A stretch of DNA of 64,000 bases from Diphasiastrum complanatum (lineage: Eukaryota; Streptophyta; Lycopodiopsida; Lycopodiales; Lycopodiaceae): positions 42,744,339 through 42,808,338 of the forward strand of contig CM055112.1 in the NCBI GenBank assembly GCA_029204225.1, written 5' to 3'. The position numbers were made by a program, and so were the translations under genes. The notes under the pieces were generated by a model, which saw only the letters and a list, made by a program, of their open reading frames with translations, was not told where the DNA came from and searched no databases. Positions 35,786-45,753 of the stretch are shown one piece after another (positions within the stretch are counted from its first letter, which is position 1; every line of letters begins with the position of its first letter).

Positions 35786-36285
35786 TGTCATGTGCTGCAT
35801 GTAATTAGCCCATGAGCTTACTAATGAATTGCCAAATATGGACATGGAGCTAAAGTAGACTAGAGTTAGTCATTAGGACAATTAATAAGGTGGCTCGAAC
35901 AACCTCGCTATATTTGTGAATAGCGGACTTGTAAGGCCCAAATTAGCCAAATAAGGTCCCAAACTTATAGCAGAAGCACAAATGACCACTATAAATAGCT
36001 AAGGTCATGCTAAATTTGGAGGCTATTGTTCATTTCATAATTTAGAGTTTTAAGAGATCTTGGAGCTTCTCTTGGAGAGCTTTCTTGATGAAGAAAGTGG
36101 TTCACGTGCCTAAAATCACATGAGAGCTATGATCATGCTCTAGACTTTGCCTATTTTGGTGAAATTTTGCTACTTTTAGCTATCTTCTTGATTTTTGACT
36201 AGTTTCTTGATTTCTTGCATTTCCATTGTAGTTTGATGTTTAATAAATGGATTAGATGTTTGGATGCTAAGGTTGGCACATGACA
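35786..36285 (+). repeat. 3' LTR of element F
   Basis: 500 bp, otherwise close to the 5' LTR with few base changes (for example ggccat/ggacat near the start). The missing 50 bases lie after gatcatgctctaga. The GGCTA target duplicate follows. Confidence 0.9.
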
Positions 36286-36290
36286 GGCTA

Positions 36291-36734
36291 AGGGCCAAGA
36301 GCTAAGGGATAAAGTTTCATAATTTTGTTATAGTCTCATCATTTTGTTTATTATACAAATTTATTATAGTTTTATAATTTTGCTAATTGTACTTCCAATA
36401 GCATTGCAAATCATGTACCTATGATTTTTTTCAAGGTCACTACATGGATTGCTCGAGAGAAGATGTTCCAGTTGTTTTATTTTTTCGAAAAGAAGTGGTT
36501 GTATTTGGAAATGTCTTAACTGACGAATCAAGTGGAACATGTTTTTTAAGAGAAGTTGCTACGGATAAGAGTGTGATTCTAATTTCAAAAGTGTTTAAAA
36601 TAGATTGTCCTTTGTCATACTCTCAGCCAAGCATCATTAGAGCATAAAATAGCTTGCTCATCGATGATTTTTGGGGCTTGATCTGTGGTTTTATTCCTGC
36701 CTATAGCCGCTCTCCCTGCTGCCAGTGATCTCGG
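36291..36734 (+). other. Unassigned stretch with a short open frame
   Basis: End of the minisatellite, then AT-rich text. An open frame at 36444-36647 (MDCSREDVPVVLFFRKEVVV) has no family I recognise and no homologue in the window. It lies just before the starch synthase remnant but does not look like part of it. Confidence 0.3.
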
Positions 36735-37143
36735 CTAGTTTTGAAATACAATGAAAAACTTTCACACTTGATATATGCTACTTCTGATATATTTGTGATC
36801 CCTTCTATATTTGAGCCTTGTGGACTTACACAAATGATTTCTATGAGATATGGTGCTATCCCTGTGGCCCGTATAACATGAGGATTGAATGACAGTGTAT
36901 CTGATCTGCCTGATGACCCTACCATTCCTTTTGAAAGACGCAATGGCTTCATATTTTCTTCTGCTGATGAATAGGATTTAAGCTATGCCCTATGGCATAG
37001 ATTATGATGCTTGGAATCCGGCAACAGACCCGTTGCTTGAGTATCATTTCAGTTCAGAAGATTTACTTGGAAAGGAGAAAAATAGAGCTTTCCTAAGAAG
37101 CCGTTTTGGATTTTCAACTGGTGGGCCTAGGTCTGTAAAAGCA
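36735..37143 (+). pseudogene. Starch synthase fragment with segments in swapped order
   Basis: Starch synthases (GT5 family) extend glucan chains from ADP-glucose in plastids. From 36735 the plus strand reads [20 protein letters not shown], then [20 protein letters not shown] and GLNDSVSDLPDDPTIPFERR to SADE-DLSYAL, the family's C-terminal catalytic region. It has TGA in place of a Gly codon (RKTGG region, about 36880) and TAG after SADE. From about 36980 a different frame reads YGIDYDAWNPATDPLLEYHF and SSEDLLGKEKNRAFLRSRFG. In intact enzymes that segment comes before the SDIFVIPS segment, so the order here is reversed. No introns are visible within either segment. It is a dead, rearranged gene copy. 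Confidence 0.78.
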
Positions 37144-38660
37144 TTAACATGAAAAATCGTGGATCATACAAACTCTGCCCTCGCTTGCTTGGTCACGATT
37201 TGCTGCCTTGCCTATCTGCTTGCCTGCGATGAATCGCTGCTCGTTTTCTGTCTGTGTGGGAAGAACCCTGCCTGACCACGCTTCCTAACCTGCGGATCTG
37301 CCCGTGGCTGCCTTCTGATCTGATTTACACTCCCTGCCTGTGGTTGCCTTCTAACCGCGACCCTGCTCCAGCGGACCTTCTTCTCCTCCTGCCTGCGGAC
37401 TCTTCCATCCCCTGCCTTACCTGCGATCCCCCTGTCCCGCTCCTTGATCTGCGGCCCAAAAAGCCCTCTTGGCATCACCTGACCTCGTGGCCTCCCTCTT
37501 GCTCGCTGCCTACGGTGGCCCGCTCCCTCTTCGTTTGCTTGCTCGCTGACCCTCCTATGTTTGCTCTGCTCCTTACCTCCGATCTGTTAGCGGCTCCTTT
37601 TTTCCTACCTCCCTGACCGATGGATTTGTTCGGAACCCCGCCTTGTGGATCACGGGTTAGAAAGCCAAGCCCATTTCTTTGCCTGTCAAAGATTGTTCAT
37701 TTGAAAGTTATTAAGTCCGGAGCCAATGATCACCATTTGGTGGAAAATCTCCTAGCCCCATTTACTCCTAATTTGAAGGCCCCTTTCTAAACATTGTGTT
37801 GTGTTGAATTAGTGACCCAATTACTTCAAGACCACTTATGGATTGACCTAAGACCACTTGTGAAAATTCCTTGCTTGTCCATTGTTGCTCGGACTGTGGT
37901 TTATCGAGATTTGGCCTTACGGTCCTTATTGAGGTTGTTACTTTTAGCTTTAGGGATTTTCGTGATTCCGAACTTGTGAAACTTTATATTATCCTCATGG
38001 TCTAATTGCAGATCATACTACCACTAGTAACAAGTATTTCCGAAGCCTATGCAAATGGTTCAGATGAAGATTAGGCGGTCATCCAAAATCTAACCCTGTT
38101 GTACCTCACTCGTTAAGTGATTTCTAGCTCATACACGAGTCAGGCTTGTACGTCCTATCGGTATCTCAAAAGCCAGAGCTTACACGCATGATCTCTTGTC
38201 CATTTCAGAGTTCCGTAGGCTATTTGAAAATTGCATGTTGACCGTTAGGAATTTGCCTAGCCGATTGCCATTGACAGTGCCGGTGGTCATGAACGGCCTT
38301 ATTTTCGACTCCATACCCAATGGAGCTTGAGCTGTAATTGTGGTAGAGATCGACTTCCATTAGTATTTCCTTAAATTGGCGGTCTATTTGGGGGTCGTTT
38401 TATTATCCTTCAGTGGTGCGTCTGTCGGGAGGAGCATAAGCTCCTTTCAAATTCTTGTTTATTGTTTGAAAGTGTTTTCAAACGGTTCTGTTAAATTGAC
38501 CATTAACTTGCACAACCAAAAGCTCGTTTGATCCAAATTGTCCATGAAGGTTTGAATGCCTTGTGGCAATCGGAGCCTCTTTTGTATCAATTTTATGAGT
38601 GACTCTCGAGATTTTTTTGGATAAGGCTTGAGCACCGAAAATTGTGAGATTTGTTTGGAG
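37144..38660. other. CT-rich and unassigned sequence
   Basis: 37160-37620 is rich in ctgcc/cctgc words and gives open frames on both strands from composition alone. 37621-38660 has no long frame and no repeat border I can define. Confidence 0.35.
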
Positions 38661-39720
38661 CAGTGGTTTGTGCAAGTAGGGTCATTGGGCGTTGTACTGA
38701 GAACTAGACCAATACTAGACTGTTAGCCAATTCTCTAGTGCCGAGCCAAGCTGAAGACATAAGTTATCTCTCACCCATGACCGAGAAGGTCTCAGAAGGA
38801 AGAGAGCAGAAGAAGCTGAGAGCCGAGCATGAGAGCCGAGGAAATACTAGCTAGGATGATAGTGATTAACTATGTGAGCCTACACGGTGTATCCCAAAGA
38901 AGGAATGACCATGTAGGAGCTAGTAACATTTTCTTGAATAGTTGTAATAAATGTAGACCCCCCTTAAAATAGTAAGACTGAGCCACCTTTTGATGGTGAC
39001 CTCTAGTGGAAGGGCAAATTCCACATGTGCTTTCTAATTTAGTGGAATTGCCACATGGGCTCCACATGGGCAGCCTTCTTGCTTATGTAAGGGCCCCCCT
39101 CTCTTGTGAGGGAGCTTTGATTGTAGTTTCAAGTTCTCTTGAGCTAATAAAGAGGATCCTCCACGAGTTCTTGAAGATCACTAAGCTCCTTGTTCATGGC
39201 AATGATCTTGAGTGATATTTCTATGAGCATGTTTGATTCCTTGCTTGTGGATTAACTAGGTTCTTGTTTCTGTTCTTGCTTAGTTGTGAATTAGCTTCAG
39301 TTCTTGCTTGTGAAATCTTGTAGAAATCAGCATTCAAGTTAACTATAGAGGCTAGAAATGTGGTGTAAATCTTGCATAGTCTTGACATTCTAGTTCTTGT
39401 GTGTGTTCTTGGATAATCTAGGCATCAAGTAATGTGTGTTTCTTGATTCTTAGATTGTTAAATGTTGCTAGGAATCTTATTTCTGTTTCTTGTTCTTGTT
39501 TCTTGTTTCTTGAATCTTGTTTTAGTTTCAGTAGCTAATCTAGTTCTTGATTGTTCTTTGATTTAATAGTTAGTAGTAGGATCGCTCTCTGTGCTGAACG
39601 TTGATCTGCTTGAGCTATAGATGGTTGCATGGCTAGTGTATGCATGTAGCTGAGTATCAGATTTGAGTTACCCACTGACAGGCTGGGAAATATGTAATGC
39701 ATCCTTGAATATTGCTTCTA
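38661..39720 (+). repeat. Possible solo LTR or retroelement leader
   Basis: The layout resembles an LTR: a GAGCCGAG-type purine-rich part (38750-38840), gcttatgtaaggg near 39083, an aataaag signal at about 39147, and a T-rich tail with repeated gtttcttgttcttg. No partner copy, primer site or target duplication was found, so this is tentative. Confidence 0.25.
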
Positions 39721-40223
39721 CTCTGTAACCGTTCTAATAAGAAGAGTAATCACAAAGAACCATAACAATAGAAGTAATCCAAGAGAGATAAGCAACAAAA
39801 GAAAGAGAAAAAAACGTGTTCACAGATTCAGTGAATATGTGAACATTTGGCACCGTTCCACAGCTACCCACACTCTAAACCAAGCCATATCTCAATCTCT
39901 TGTGTTGCGACACCATCGTCTGAGAGCTCCTACACATTCATTGCCGAGCTCATCACTTCGGTCTCGACCAAAGTCCTGCTCGTTTCTCAACCGGAGTCTC
40001 ACGATCCTCACCACGACGAGCTCCACGACTCAAGTCTGGACCGAACCACAACTTCACGATCCTAACATGTCCTGAGTTACACCTCAACCACCGCTAATCG
40101 TTCAAAACTCGAATGGAGTCATAACTCCACATTTAGAACAAACATTTCTTTCACATCTCGACCGAAGGAAACCGTCACATTTCAACCAGACCCTTCAGTC
40201 CAAATTTCAACCGGAGTGCTCAA
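39721..40223. other. Unassigned sequence left of element G
   Basis: Contains repeated short words (tcgaccga, caaccgga, ctcacgatcct). Overlapping open frames at 39839-40075 look compositional. It is not similar to the Copia H RT that lies on the other side of G. Confidence 0.35.
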
Positions 40224-40866
40224 TGTGAAAGATTTCAGATCCTTAAGATCCAATCTACTTGAATGATCTTTGGTTAGAAAGAGAAATACACTACCAATTT
40301 CACCAATGTAGAAAAATCAGCATCTACACACAATTTGAGATGCAAATACTAATAGAACTTGATCAAACTTGAATGAAATGATTATGTACTATTGTTGTCC
40401 GTACGAAACCAGCAAGCTACTGTATTTCACACGTGTGGATCCAAAAATATAGATCATTCTACACATAGAATTGCAAGCAATCACCAAGATAGTGCACCAA
40501 TGGACGGTAGAACCCAAGAGAACCATGTATAAGCATGAAATGAGATAGAAAAGAGAGAAGATGACTCTCTCCATGAGTTACATCCTTTTAAAGCAGGTCC
40601 AAACCCTATTTGGCCACTTGGCTTTCCCACCAAAATGCTAACCCTACCAATTTTGGGTCTAGATTCAATGTACCCAACTTATTCAAATTGAATCTACTCA
40701 AACTCGCATTCTATCTTTCCCACGCTTTCAAAAAGTGTTTATTCAAATGAAATTTAGACTAATGAACTTTGAAAAGTCAACCTCTAAATCTAAAACAAGT
40801 TTTGGCCTCAATATGCCAAATATGAAAATATTGCAAAATGTGATGAAACTAGTTGAATCTTTCACA
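40224..40866 (-). repeat. 3' LTR of element G
   Basis: 643 bp, 7 bases shorter than its partner at 43974 (the other copy reads aataacaaatatagatc where this one has aatatagatc). Contains CACACGTGTG near 40427. Confidence 0.9.
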
Positions 40867-41422
40867 CTCCCTCTTCAACTAGTTTTAGCATAGACTTTGA
40901 TAATACTCCAAGTGAAGTCCTATGCTTCATGAACAAGTCTTTTCCCAATGCTTTGGTGAAGATATCAGCTACACATTCCCTTGAAGACACATGTTGAAGC
41001 TCCACCTCCTTTGCAATGACTCGCTCCCTCACAAAATGATATTGTATCTCAATATGCTTGTTCCTAGCATGAAAGATAGGATTGGATGCCATTCTTTGGG
41101 CTGATTGATTTTCACAAAAGATTATTGGTCTCTCTAAAAAATCCAGCAAGTGAATATCCTTGATCATCCTCTTGATCCATACCATCTCCTTTGTGCAATG
41201 TGTAAGAGCTTTGTACTCGGCCTCACTAGATGACAATGAGATAGTGGCTTGTTTCTTTGACATCCATGATATAGCTCCATCACCTATGAAAATACAATAA
41301 GCACTAATGGATTTCCTATCTATTACATCTCCAGCATAGTCCAAATCTGAAAATCCAAAAAGATTAGGTGATGATCCCTCATACAATATGCCAAAATCTC
41401 GAGTTCCAATGATGTACCTCAA
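40867..41422 (-). pseudogene. RNase H end of element G pol
   Basis: Open from about 41422 to the stop near the left LTR. Reads MRYIIGTRDFGILYEGSSPN, FSDLDYAGDVIDRKS, SLSSSEAEYKALTHCTKEMV and FCENQSAQRMASNPIFHARN, the Copia RNase H domain. In the block where Copia A has FCDNQAS the Asp is Glu (CEN). It is not joined to an RT: the sequence upstream is the unrelated frame described next, so this domain is probably not translated as part of a polyprotein. Confidence 0.85.
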
Positions 41423-41433
41423 AACTCGCTTTC

Positions 41434-42612
41434 CTAGCTTCCAATGCTCCTAGCATAGTTTTTGCCAATAGAACTTTGATCCATCATAAGAATGATCTTC
41501 TTCCTAAGAATAGATCTTCTTTCAATGATCATGTAATGCTCAAAATAGAAACAACCATAATTGATATAGAGAATAGTGTCCACTTGGGATGCTTCACTAT
41601 TTCTTACATCAATTTTACATGTAAAAATGTGACTAAAACATGAAGAATCAAATAGAATGTAAGTGAAATGATTCCACCATGCTTCCAACTCTGAACTCTC
41701 TGGAAAAATACAGCAAACAAACAATAAATATGAGTGATCAACTTTTGCTTGCATGTCTCCTCCTCCTTTGTCCTTTGTTGCCTTGTATCCACCATGATAC
41801 TCCATGAATGAGCCTCCATCTTCATCTTGCCACAAGAAACCATCAAACCTTGGAAATCCATGAGTAGGTGAGTACATAAATGATGCAAATCCAGCACCAC
41901 ATGACTCCATAAACCAAGTAGTTTGCACTAGTCCATCTTCAAGATCTACTTGACACAAGAAAATGACCATGAATTCACCAAAAATTGACAATCTCCAAGT
42001 ATTGGCACCAAGTAGCTCAACACTTGAGAACTTAGCCATGGATGAGTGACATAATGAACCTCCAATAGCTTCATTTCCATCAACAAAATCAGCCAAGAAT
42101 GCTAGTACAAATCCAACATCAAAACAATGCTCACCAATGTAGCTAGTTTTACCATATCTTGACAATTTGCACACATCCACATGAAATTGCTCAAACATGA
42201 GATAGAACAAGTAACGTAAACTTGAACAACACTTCCTTGCTGCTCCTTTGACCTTACTTGAGTCTCCAATATGCTGTAAAAACAGATCCATAACACCTTT
42301 GCCAATTACCTCTCCTTTGATGCTCTTGACTAGTTCCAAATTGTCACCTTCCCTTTTGACTAGTTGAAGTGCTTTGAGATCAACCTCTTGATCTTCAACT
42401 TGACCATCAAAGTCATTGAACAAACTTTGTTTTCCAGATCCATTACTTGATTTTACAGCAAGATAACATCTATCCACTTGCATAGCTCCATGTACACAAG
42501 AAGATTCTCCAAAAGATGTTCCACTCTTCATAAGAGATCGATACTCAAGATCCATTACTTGGATCCACTCCTCTTCTTTCCTTGCTTGATCTACACTTGT
42601 AGGATCATCCAA
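41434..42612 (-). CDS. Fusion frame: Copia pre-RT tail plus about 355 aa of unknown origin
   Basis: 392 codons without a stop. The first 33 residues (SVDQARKEEEWIQVMDLEYR, ending near LMKSG) are the Copia pre-RT segment also seen at 63900-64000. From SFGESSCVHGAMQVDRCYLA on, nothing resembles RT or any other retroelement domain I know. Later parts include GFVLAFLADFVDGNEAIGGS, ELLGANTWRLSIFGEFMVIF and SSELEAWWNHFTYILFDSS, with several hydrophobic runs and many Cys and Phe residues. It ends SSIGKNYARSIGS. A frame this long is unlikely to stay open by chance, so it may be a captured gene or an element-specific accessory protein. The start codon is uncertain, since homology begins upstream in frame. 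Confidence 0.55.
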   Translation of the reverse strand: MDDPTSVDQARKEEEWIQVMDLEYRSLMKSGTSFGESSCVHGAMQVDRCYLAVKSSNGSGKQSLFNDFDGQVEDQEVDLKALQLVKREGDNLELVKSIKGEVIGKGVMDLFLQHIGDSSKVKGAARKCCSSLRYLFYLMFEQFHVDVCKLSRYGKTSYIGEHCFDVGFVLAFLADFVDGNEAIGGSLCHSSMAKFSSVELLGANTWRLSIFGEFMVIFLCQVDLEDGLVQTTWFMESCGAGFASFMYSPTHGFPRFDGFLWQDEDGGSFMEYHGGYKATKDKGGGDMQAKVDHSYLLFVCCIFPESSELEAWWNHFTYILFDSSCFSHIFTCKIDVRNSEASQVDTILYINYGCFYFEHYMIIERRSILRKKIILMMDQSSIGKNYARSIGS

Positions 42613-42644
42613 AGAGGTTAGGAAAGCAGCATAATTTCTAGAAA

Positions 42645-43373
42645 CTACTTGCTTACCCTTTTGATCATATGCTTTTTGCCACTTGAAGAAGCATCCACTT
42701 GATCTTGCCCTTTAGACCACTTGCTTTTGGTTTTGCCCTTGAATTTGCCATTTGTGAACATAGCATCCTCTTGAAGTGTCGATGTAGATCCACCTCCTGC
42801 TTGAAGCCTATATTCCTCATTGATCAAGATCTTTTGAAGATCCATCAAACTTCGCAAAGTCTTTTGAATAGCAATACTTTGAACAATGTTAGCATGAGCA
42901 TCCAACAAGCCATTAAGAATCACTTGAATAAGCTCTCCTTCCTTACTGCTTTCATCTATGCAAACTAACTCATCATTCAATGCTTTCATTCTCAAAACAA
43001 AAGTACTTGGACTTTCTTCATTCTTTTGCAAACAAGAAAAGATTTGCCTTCTTAGAGTCAACACTCTAGAAGTAGACTTGGATTCATAAAGCTTCTTCAA
43101 TGAATTCCAAGCTTCCAAAGATGATGTGCACTTACCAACTTCCTTGAGAAGTTCATTGGTAACATTCATCTTTATCATGTGTAGAGCCTTCTTGGCCCTC
43201 TTGTCATACCTCAATTGATCTTGTTGTGTTGCTGGTCTCTCCTCCAAACCTACAACAATATCCAAAACATCATTCATCTCAAGAAGTGACTCCATCCTCA
43301 CTTTCCATAATGAATAGTTACTTGAGGTAAGCCTATCATTGGCTTCCAACATGACTCCAATTGAGGGTGCCAT
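42645..43373 (-). CDS. Gag of element G, 242 aa, lacking zinc knuckle
   Basis: Starts at 43373 (MAPSIGVMLEANDRLTSSNY) and follows Copia gag of element A: SLWKVRMESLLEMNDVLDIV, RAKKALHMIKMNV, LLKEVGKCTSSLEAWNSLKK, VILNGLLDAHANIVQSIAIQ. It stops soon after SGKKHMIKRVSK, before the CCHC knuckle, where the internal deletion joins gag to the pre-RT piece. The frame is uninterrupted, so a truncated capsid protein could be made. Its role in packaging is inferred from the family. Confidence 0.75.
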   Translation of the reverse strand: MAPSIGVMLEANDRLTSSNYSLWKVRMESLLEMNDVLDIVVGLEERPATQQDQLRYDKRAKKALHMIKMNVTNELLKEVGKCTSSLEAWNSLKKLYESKSTSRVLTLRRQIFSCLQKNEESPSTFVLRMKALNDELVCIDESSKEGELIQVILNGLLDAHANIVQSIAIQKTLRSLMDLQKILINEEYRLQAGGGSTSTLQEDAMFTNGKFKGKTKSKWSKGQDQVDASSSGKKHMIKRVSK

Positions 43374-43973
43374 GTAGCAATGACCTGATCTTCTCTTTCA
43401 ACCTGCTTCAATTCACAAAGCACTACTTTGAACAACAACAAATGCTTTCAAAAGAAATCACCAAGATTTGAAACTATCTCACAAATTCTCTTCTAGCACT
43501 TATCCAAGCAAGTCAACACATAGAATCATTGAATCTTGATCAACCTATGATCTATCCTCAATCTAATGACTTTTGCCACTTCCTAAGTTTGAAACACACT
43601 CAAATGAAGTCCAGCAATCTCACTATCTAGAGATCCAATCAAAATTAGGGTTTTGACAAAATCACAAAAAATTGACTATTCCAAATCTACATGCAAATGC
43701 TGAAAATTTGATATGCAATCTATAAGCCACCACTTAGGCTGAACCAATGATCCAAAAATCGACCAAATCCAGCATGTGAATTCAAAAAACGGAATTGAAC
43801 AAGTATATTGACCTATTTAGTGTTTTGATCTACAAAAGATCCAATCTACAAAAGCAAAAAATCCGATTTTGTTGTAGAATCCTCTCTAGCATGCTCTAGA
43901 CTTGATATCTTCACCAAATCATTGATAGATCTGATTTCTTCCTTCATAACCTGAAACACAAGCTCTGATACCA
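43374..43973 (-). other. Leader and primer site of element G
   Basis: 600 bases between gag and the 5' LTR without a long frame. The primer site reads TGGTATCAGAGC on the minus strand (43962-43973), directly against the LTR. Confidence 0.85.
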
Positions 43974-44623
43974 TGTGAAAGATTTCAAATCCTTAAGATC
44001 CAATCTACTTGAATAATCTTTGGTTAGAAAGAGAAATACACTACCAATTTCACCAATGTAGAAAAATCAGCATCTACACACAATTTGAGATGCAAACACT
44101 AATAGAACTTGATCAAACTTGAATGAAATGATTATGTACTGTTGTTGTCCGTACAAAACCAGCAAGCTACTGTATTTCATACGTGTGGATCCAAAAATAA
44201 CAAATATAGATCATTCTACACATAGAATTGCAAGCAATCACCAAGATAGTGCACCAATGGAAAGTAGAACCCAAGAGAACCATGTATAAGCATGAAATGA
44301 GATAAAGAAGAGAGAAGGTGACTCTCTCCACGAGTTACATCCTTTTATAACAGGTCCAAACTTTATTTGGCCACTTGGCTTTTCCACCAAAATGCTAACC
44401 CTACCAATTTTGGGTCTAGATTCAATGTACCCAACTTATTCAAATTGAATCTACTCAAACTCGCATTCTATCTTTCCCACACTTTCAAAAAGTGTTTATT
44501 CAAATGAAATTTAGACTAATGAACTTTGAAAAGTCAACCTCTAAGTCTAAAACAAGTTTTGGCCTCAATATGCGAAATATGGAAATATTGCAAAATGTGA
44601 TGAAACTAGTTGAATCTTTCACA
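43974..44623 (-). repeat. 5' LTR of element G
   Basis: 650 bp. It matches the left LTR with scattered substitutions (for example cagatcc/caaatcc at the start). One CACACGTGTG palindrome has decayed to CATACGTGTG near 44180. Confidence 0.9.
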
Positions 44624-44886
44624 TACAATGTTGATTACACTGAGACCTTCAATTTAGTAGTCAAGCATTCTTTTATTCGACCTTTGCTATCATTTGTCGT
44701 TGTAGTAGATTTTGAAATACATCAAATGGATGTATAGACAACATATCTCAATGGATTTATCGAAGAAGACATTAACATGGTGCAACCTGAAGGTTATATT
44801 ATCGAGGGTAAACACAATCATGTGTGTAAACTCCATAAGGCACTTTATGCCTTGAAGCAATCTGCTTCAGCATGGTTTCAAAGGAT
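44624..44886 (+). pseudogene. Copia H reverse transcriptase, left piece
   Basis: Plus-strand Copia RT starting abruptly at VDYTETFNLVVKHSFIRPLL after the G LTR. It continues with FEIHQMDV, a stop, TYLNGFIEEDINMVQPEGYI and ALYALKQSASAWFQRIN. It is cut by element E and resumes at 51485. The upstream part of H is not found left of G. Confidence 0.85.
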
Positions 44887-44891
44887 CAATA

Positions 44892-45427
44892 TGTCATGTG
44901 CCAAATCTAAGCAAATAGCAATTACAATGGAAGTAAAGCTAAGAGCAAGAAAAGTACAAAGCATTCAAGATAGCATATCCATAGAAAGCTAGAAACAATG
45001 ATATCTCAATGGAATCACATTGGAAATGAAAAGAAGAGTACAAGGCAATGTAAATGAGCATGGATTCATGTAGATAGGGCACATGAGACCTAGCAATGGA
45101 GATCCCTATGGCTCACATTCACAAGGAAGCTAGAAGCTCTCACTTGCAAATGAGCCAAAAGATTCACAAAATGATGTCTCTTGTCTAATTATAGACAATG
45201 CTCTTACTTAGCTTAACTTAACTATCTTGAGAGATAGTTATCCCTTGTAAAGTATAATTTAAACTACATTGGGCCCTTATTGGCCTATTATCCTTATTAG
45301 TTACTTTGAAGGGCCTAAAGAGGGAACCGCCTTGTTCTTAAGGCTAATAACTCCTTTTGGGCCTACAAAGCTTACAATGAATATTATATTGCCTTGAAAA
45401 GCACTGATGTACTAAAAGTACATGACA
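44892..45427 (-). repeat. 3' LTR of element E
   Basis: 536 bp. On the plus strand it runs TGTCATGTGCCAAATC to AAAAGTACATGACA; the terminal TGTCATGT/ACATGACA is an inverted repeat shared with element F. Confidence 0.93.
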
Positions 45428-45753
45428 CTCCCCTTTCTTAAACATTTTTGTCCTAAAAAATGAAGACGCTTGTCTGATCAACTAGATCGCCTTGGTTAAG
45501 TAGTCAAGATTGATGAGGATGTGTCGTCCACAAAATTATTGTCTTATTACAAATCCAAAGCTATCAAATTGAATCCATTTTGCTAGCTTCAGACTGTAAT
45601 CCTTGTTCCCATGGAGGAAAAATTGATGGTCGAAGAAGAGGTGGATGAAGCACCATATTGCTTGTTGGAAACCAATCTGTATGGAAAGGACAGAGTGCAT
45701 TACCACAATATCCTCTTTTGTCTGCTTCCTCGACATCAAAACAAATTGGATGC
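45428..45753 (-). other. 3' internal region of element E
   Basis: No gene supported. The purine tract complement is 45428-45438. The adjoining aaacatttttgtcctaaaaaatgaag is the reverse of the terminal internal sequence of element F (35735-35785). Confidence 0.55.

Larger units (their letters stand above)
30765..36285 (+). mobile_element. Non-autonomous LTR element F
   Basis: 5521 bp with LTRs at 30765-31314 (550 bp) and 35786-36285 (500 bp), flanked by the perfect 5-bp duplication GGCTA at 30760-30764 and 36286-36290. The primer site TGGTATCAGAGC starts 5 bases after the LTR (31320), and a purine tract (agtaaggggag) precedes the 3' LTR. It encodes no protease, RT or integrase, only a decayed acidic protein. 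Ends, primer spacing and the 3' internal sequence match element E, so the two are related families that need pol proteins from another element. Confidence 0.9.
40224..44623 (-). mobile_element. Copia derivative G, minus strand, most of pol replaced
   Basis: 4400 bp with LTRs at 40224-40866 (643 bp) and 43974-44623 (650 bp), both TGTGAAAGATTTCA to GAATCTTTCACA. The primer site is at 43962-43973 and a purine tract complement (ctccctcttcaact) follows the left LTR. Inside are gag, a short pre-RT piece, an open frame of unknown origin, and RNase H. Zinc knuckle, protease, integrase and RT are gone, so it cannot move by itself. The flanks are ctcaa (left) and tacaa (right), not a clean target duplication, and only the right flank is Copia H. 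Confidence 0.88.

Noticed and set aside
37212-37616. Overlapping frames on both strands in CT-rich DNA
   Set aside because: They are open because of biased composition (ctgcc/cctgc words) and lack any domain.
41434-42500. Reverse transcriptase in element G
   Set aside because: None of the RT blocks ([22 protein letters not shown]) is present in this frame.
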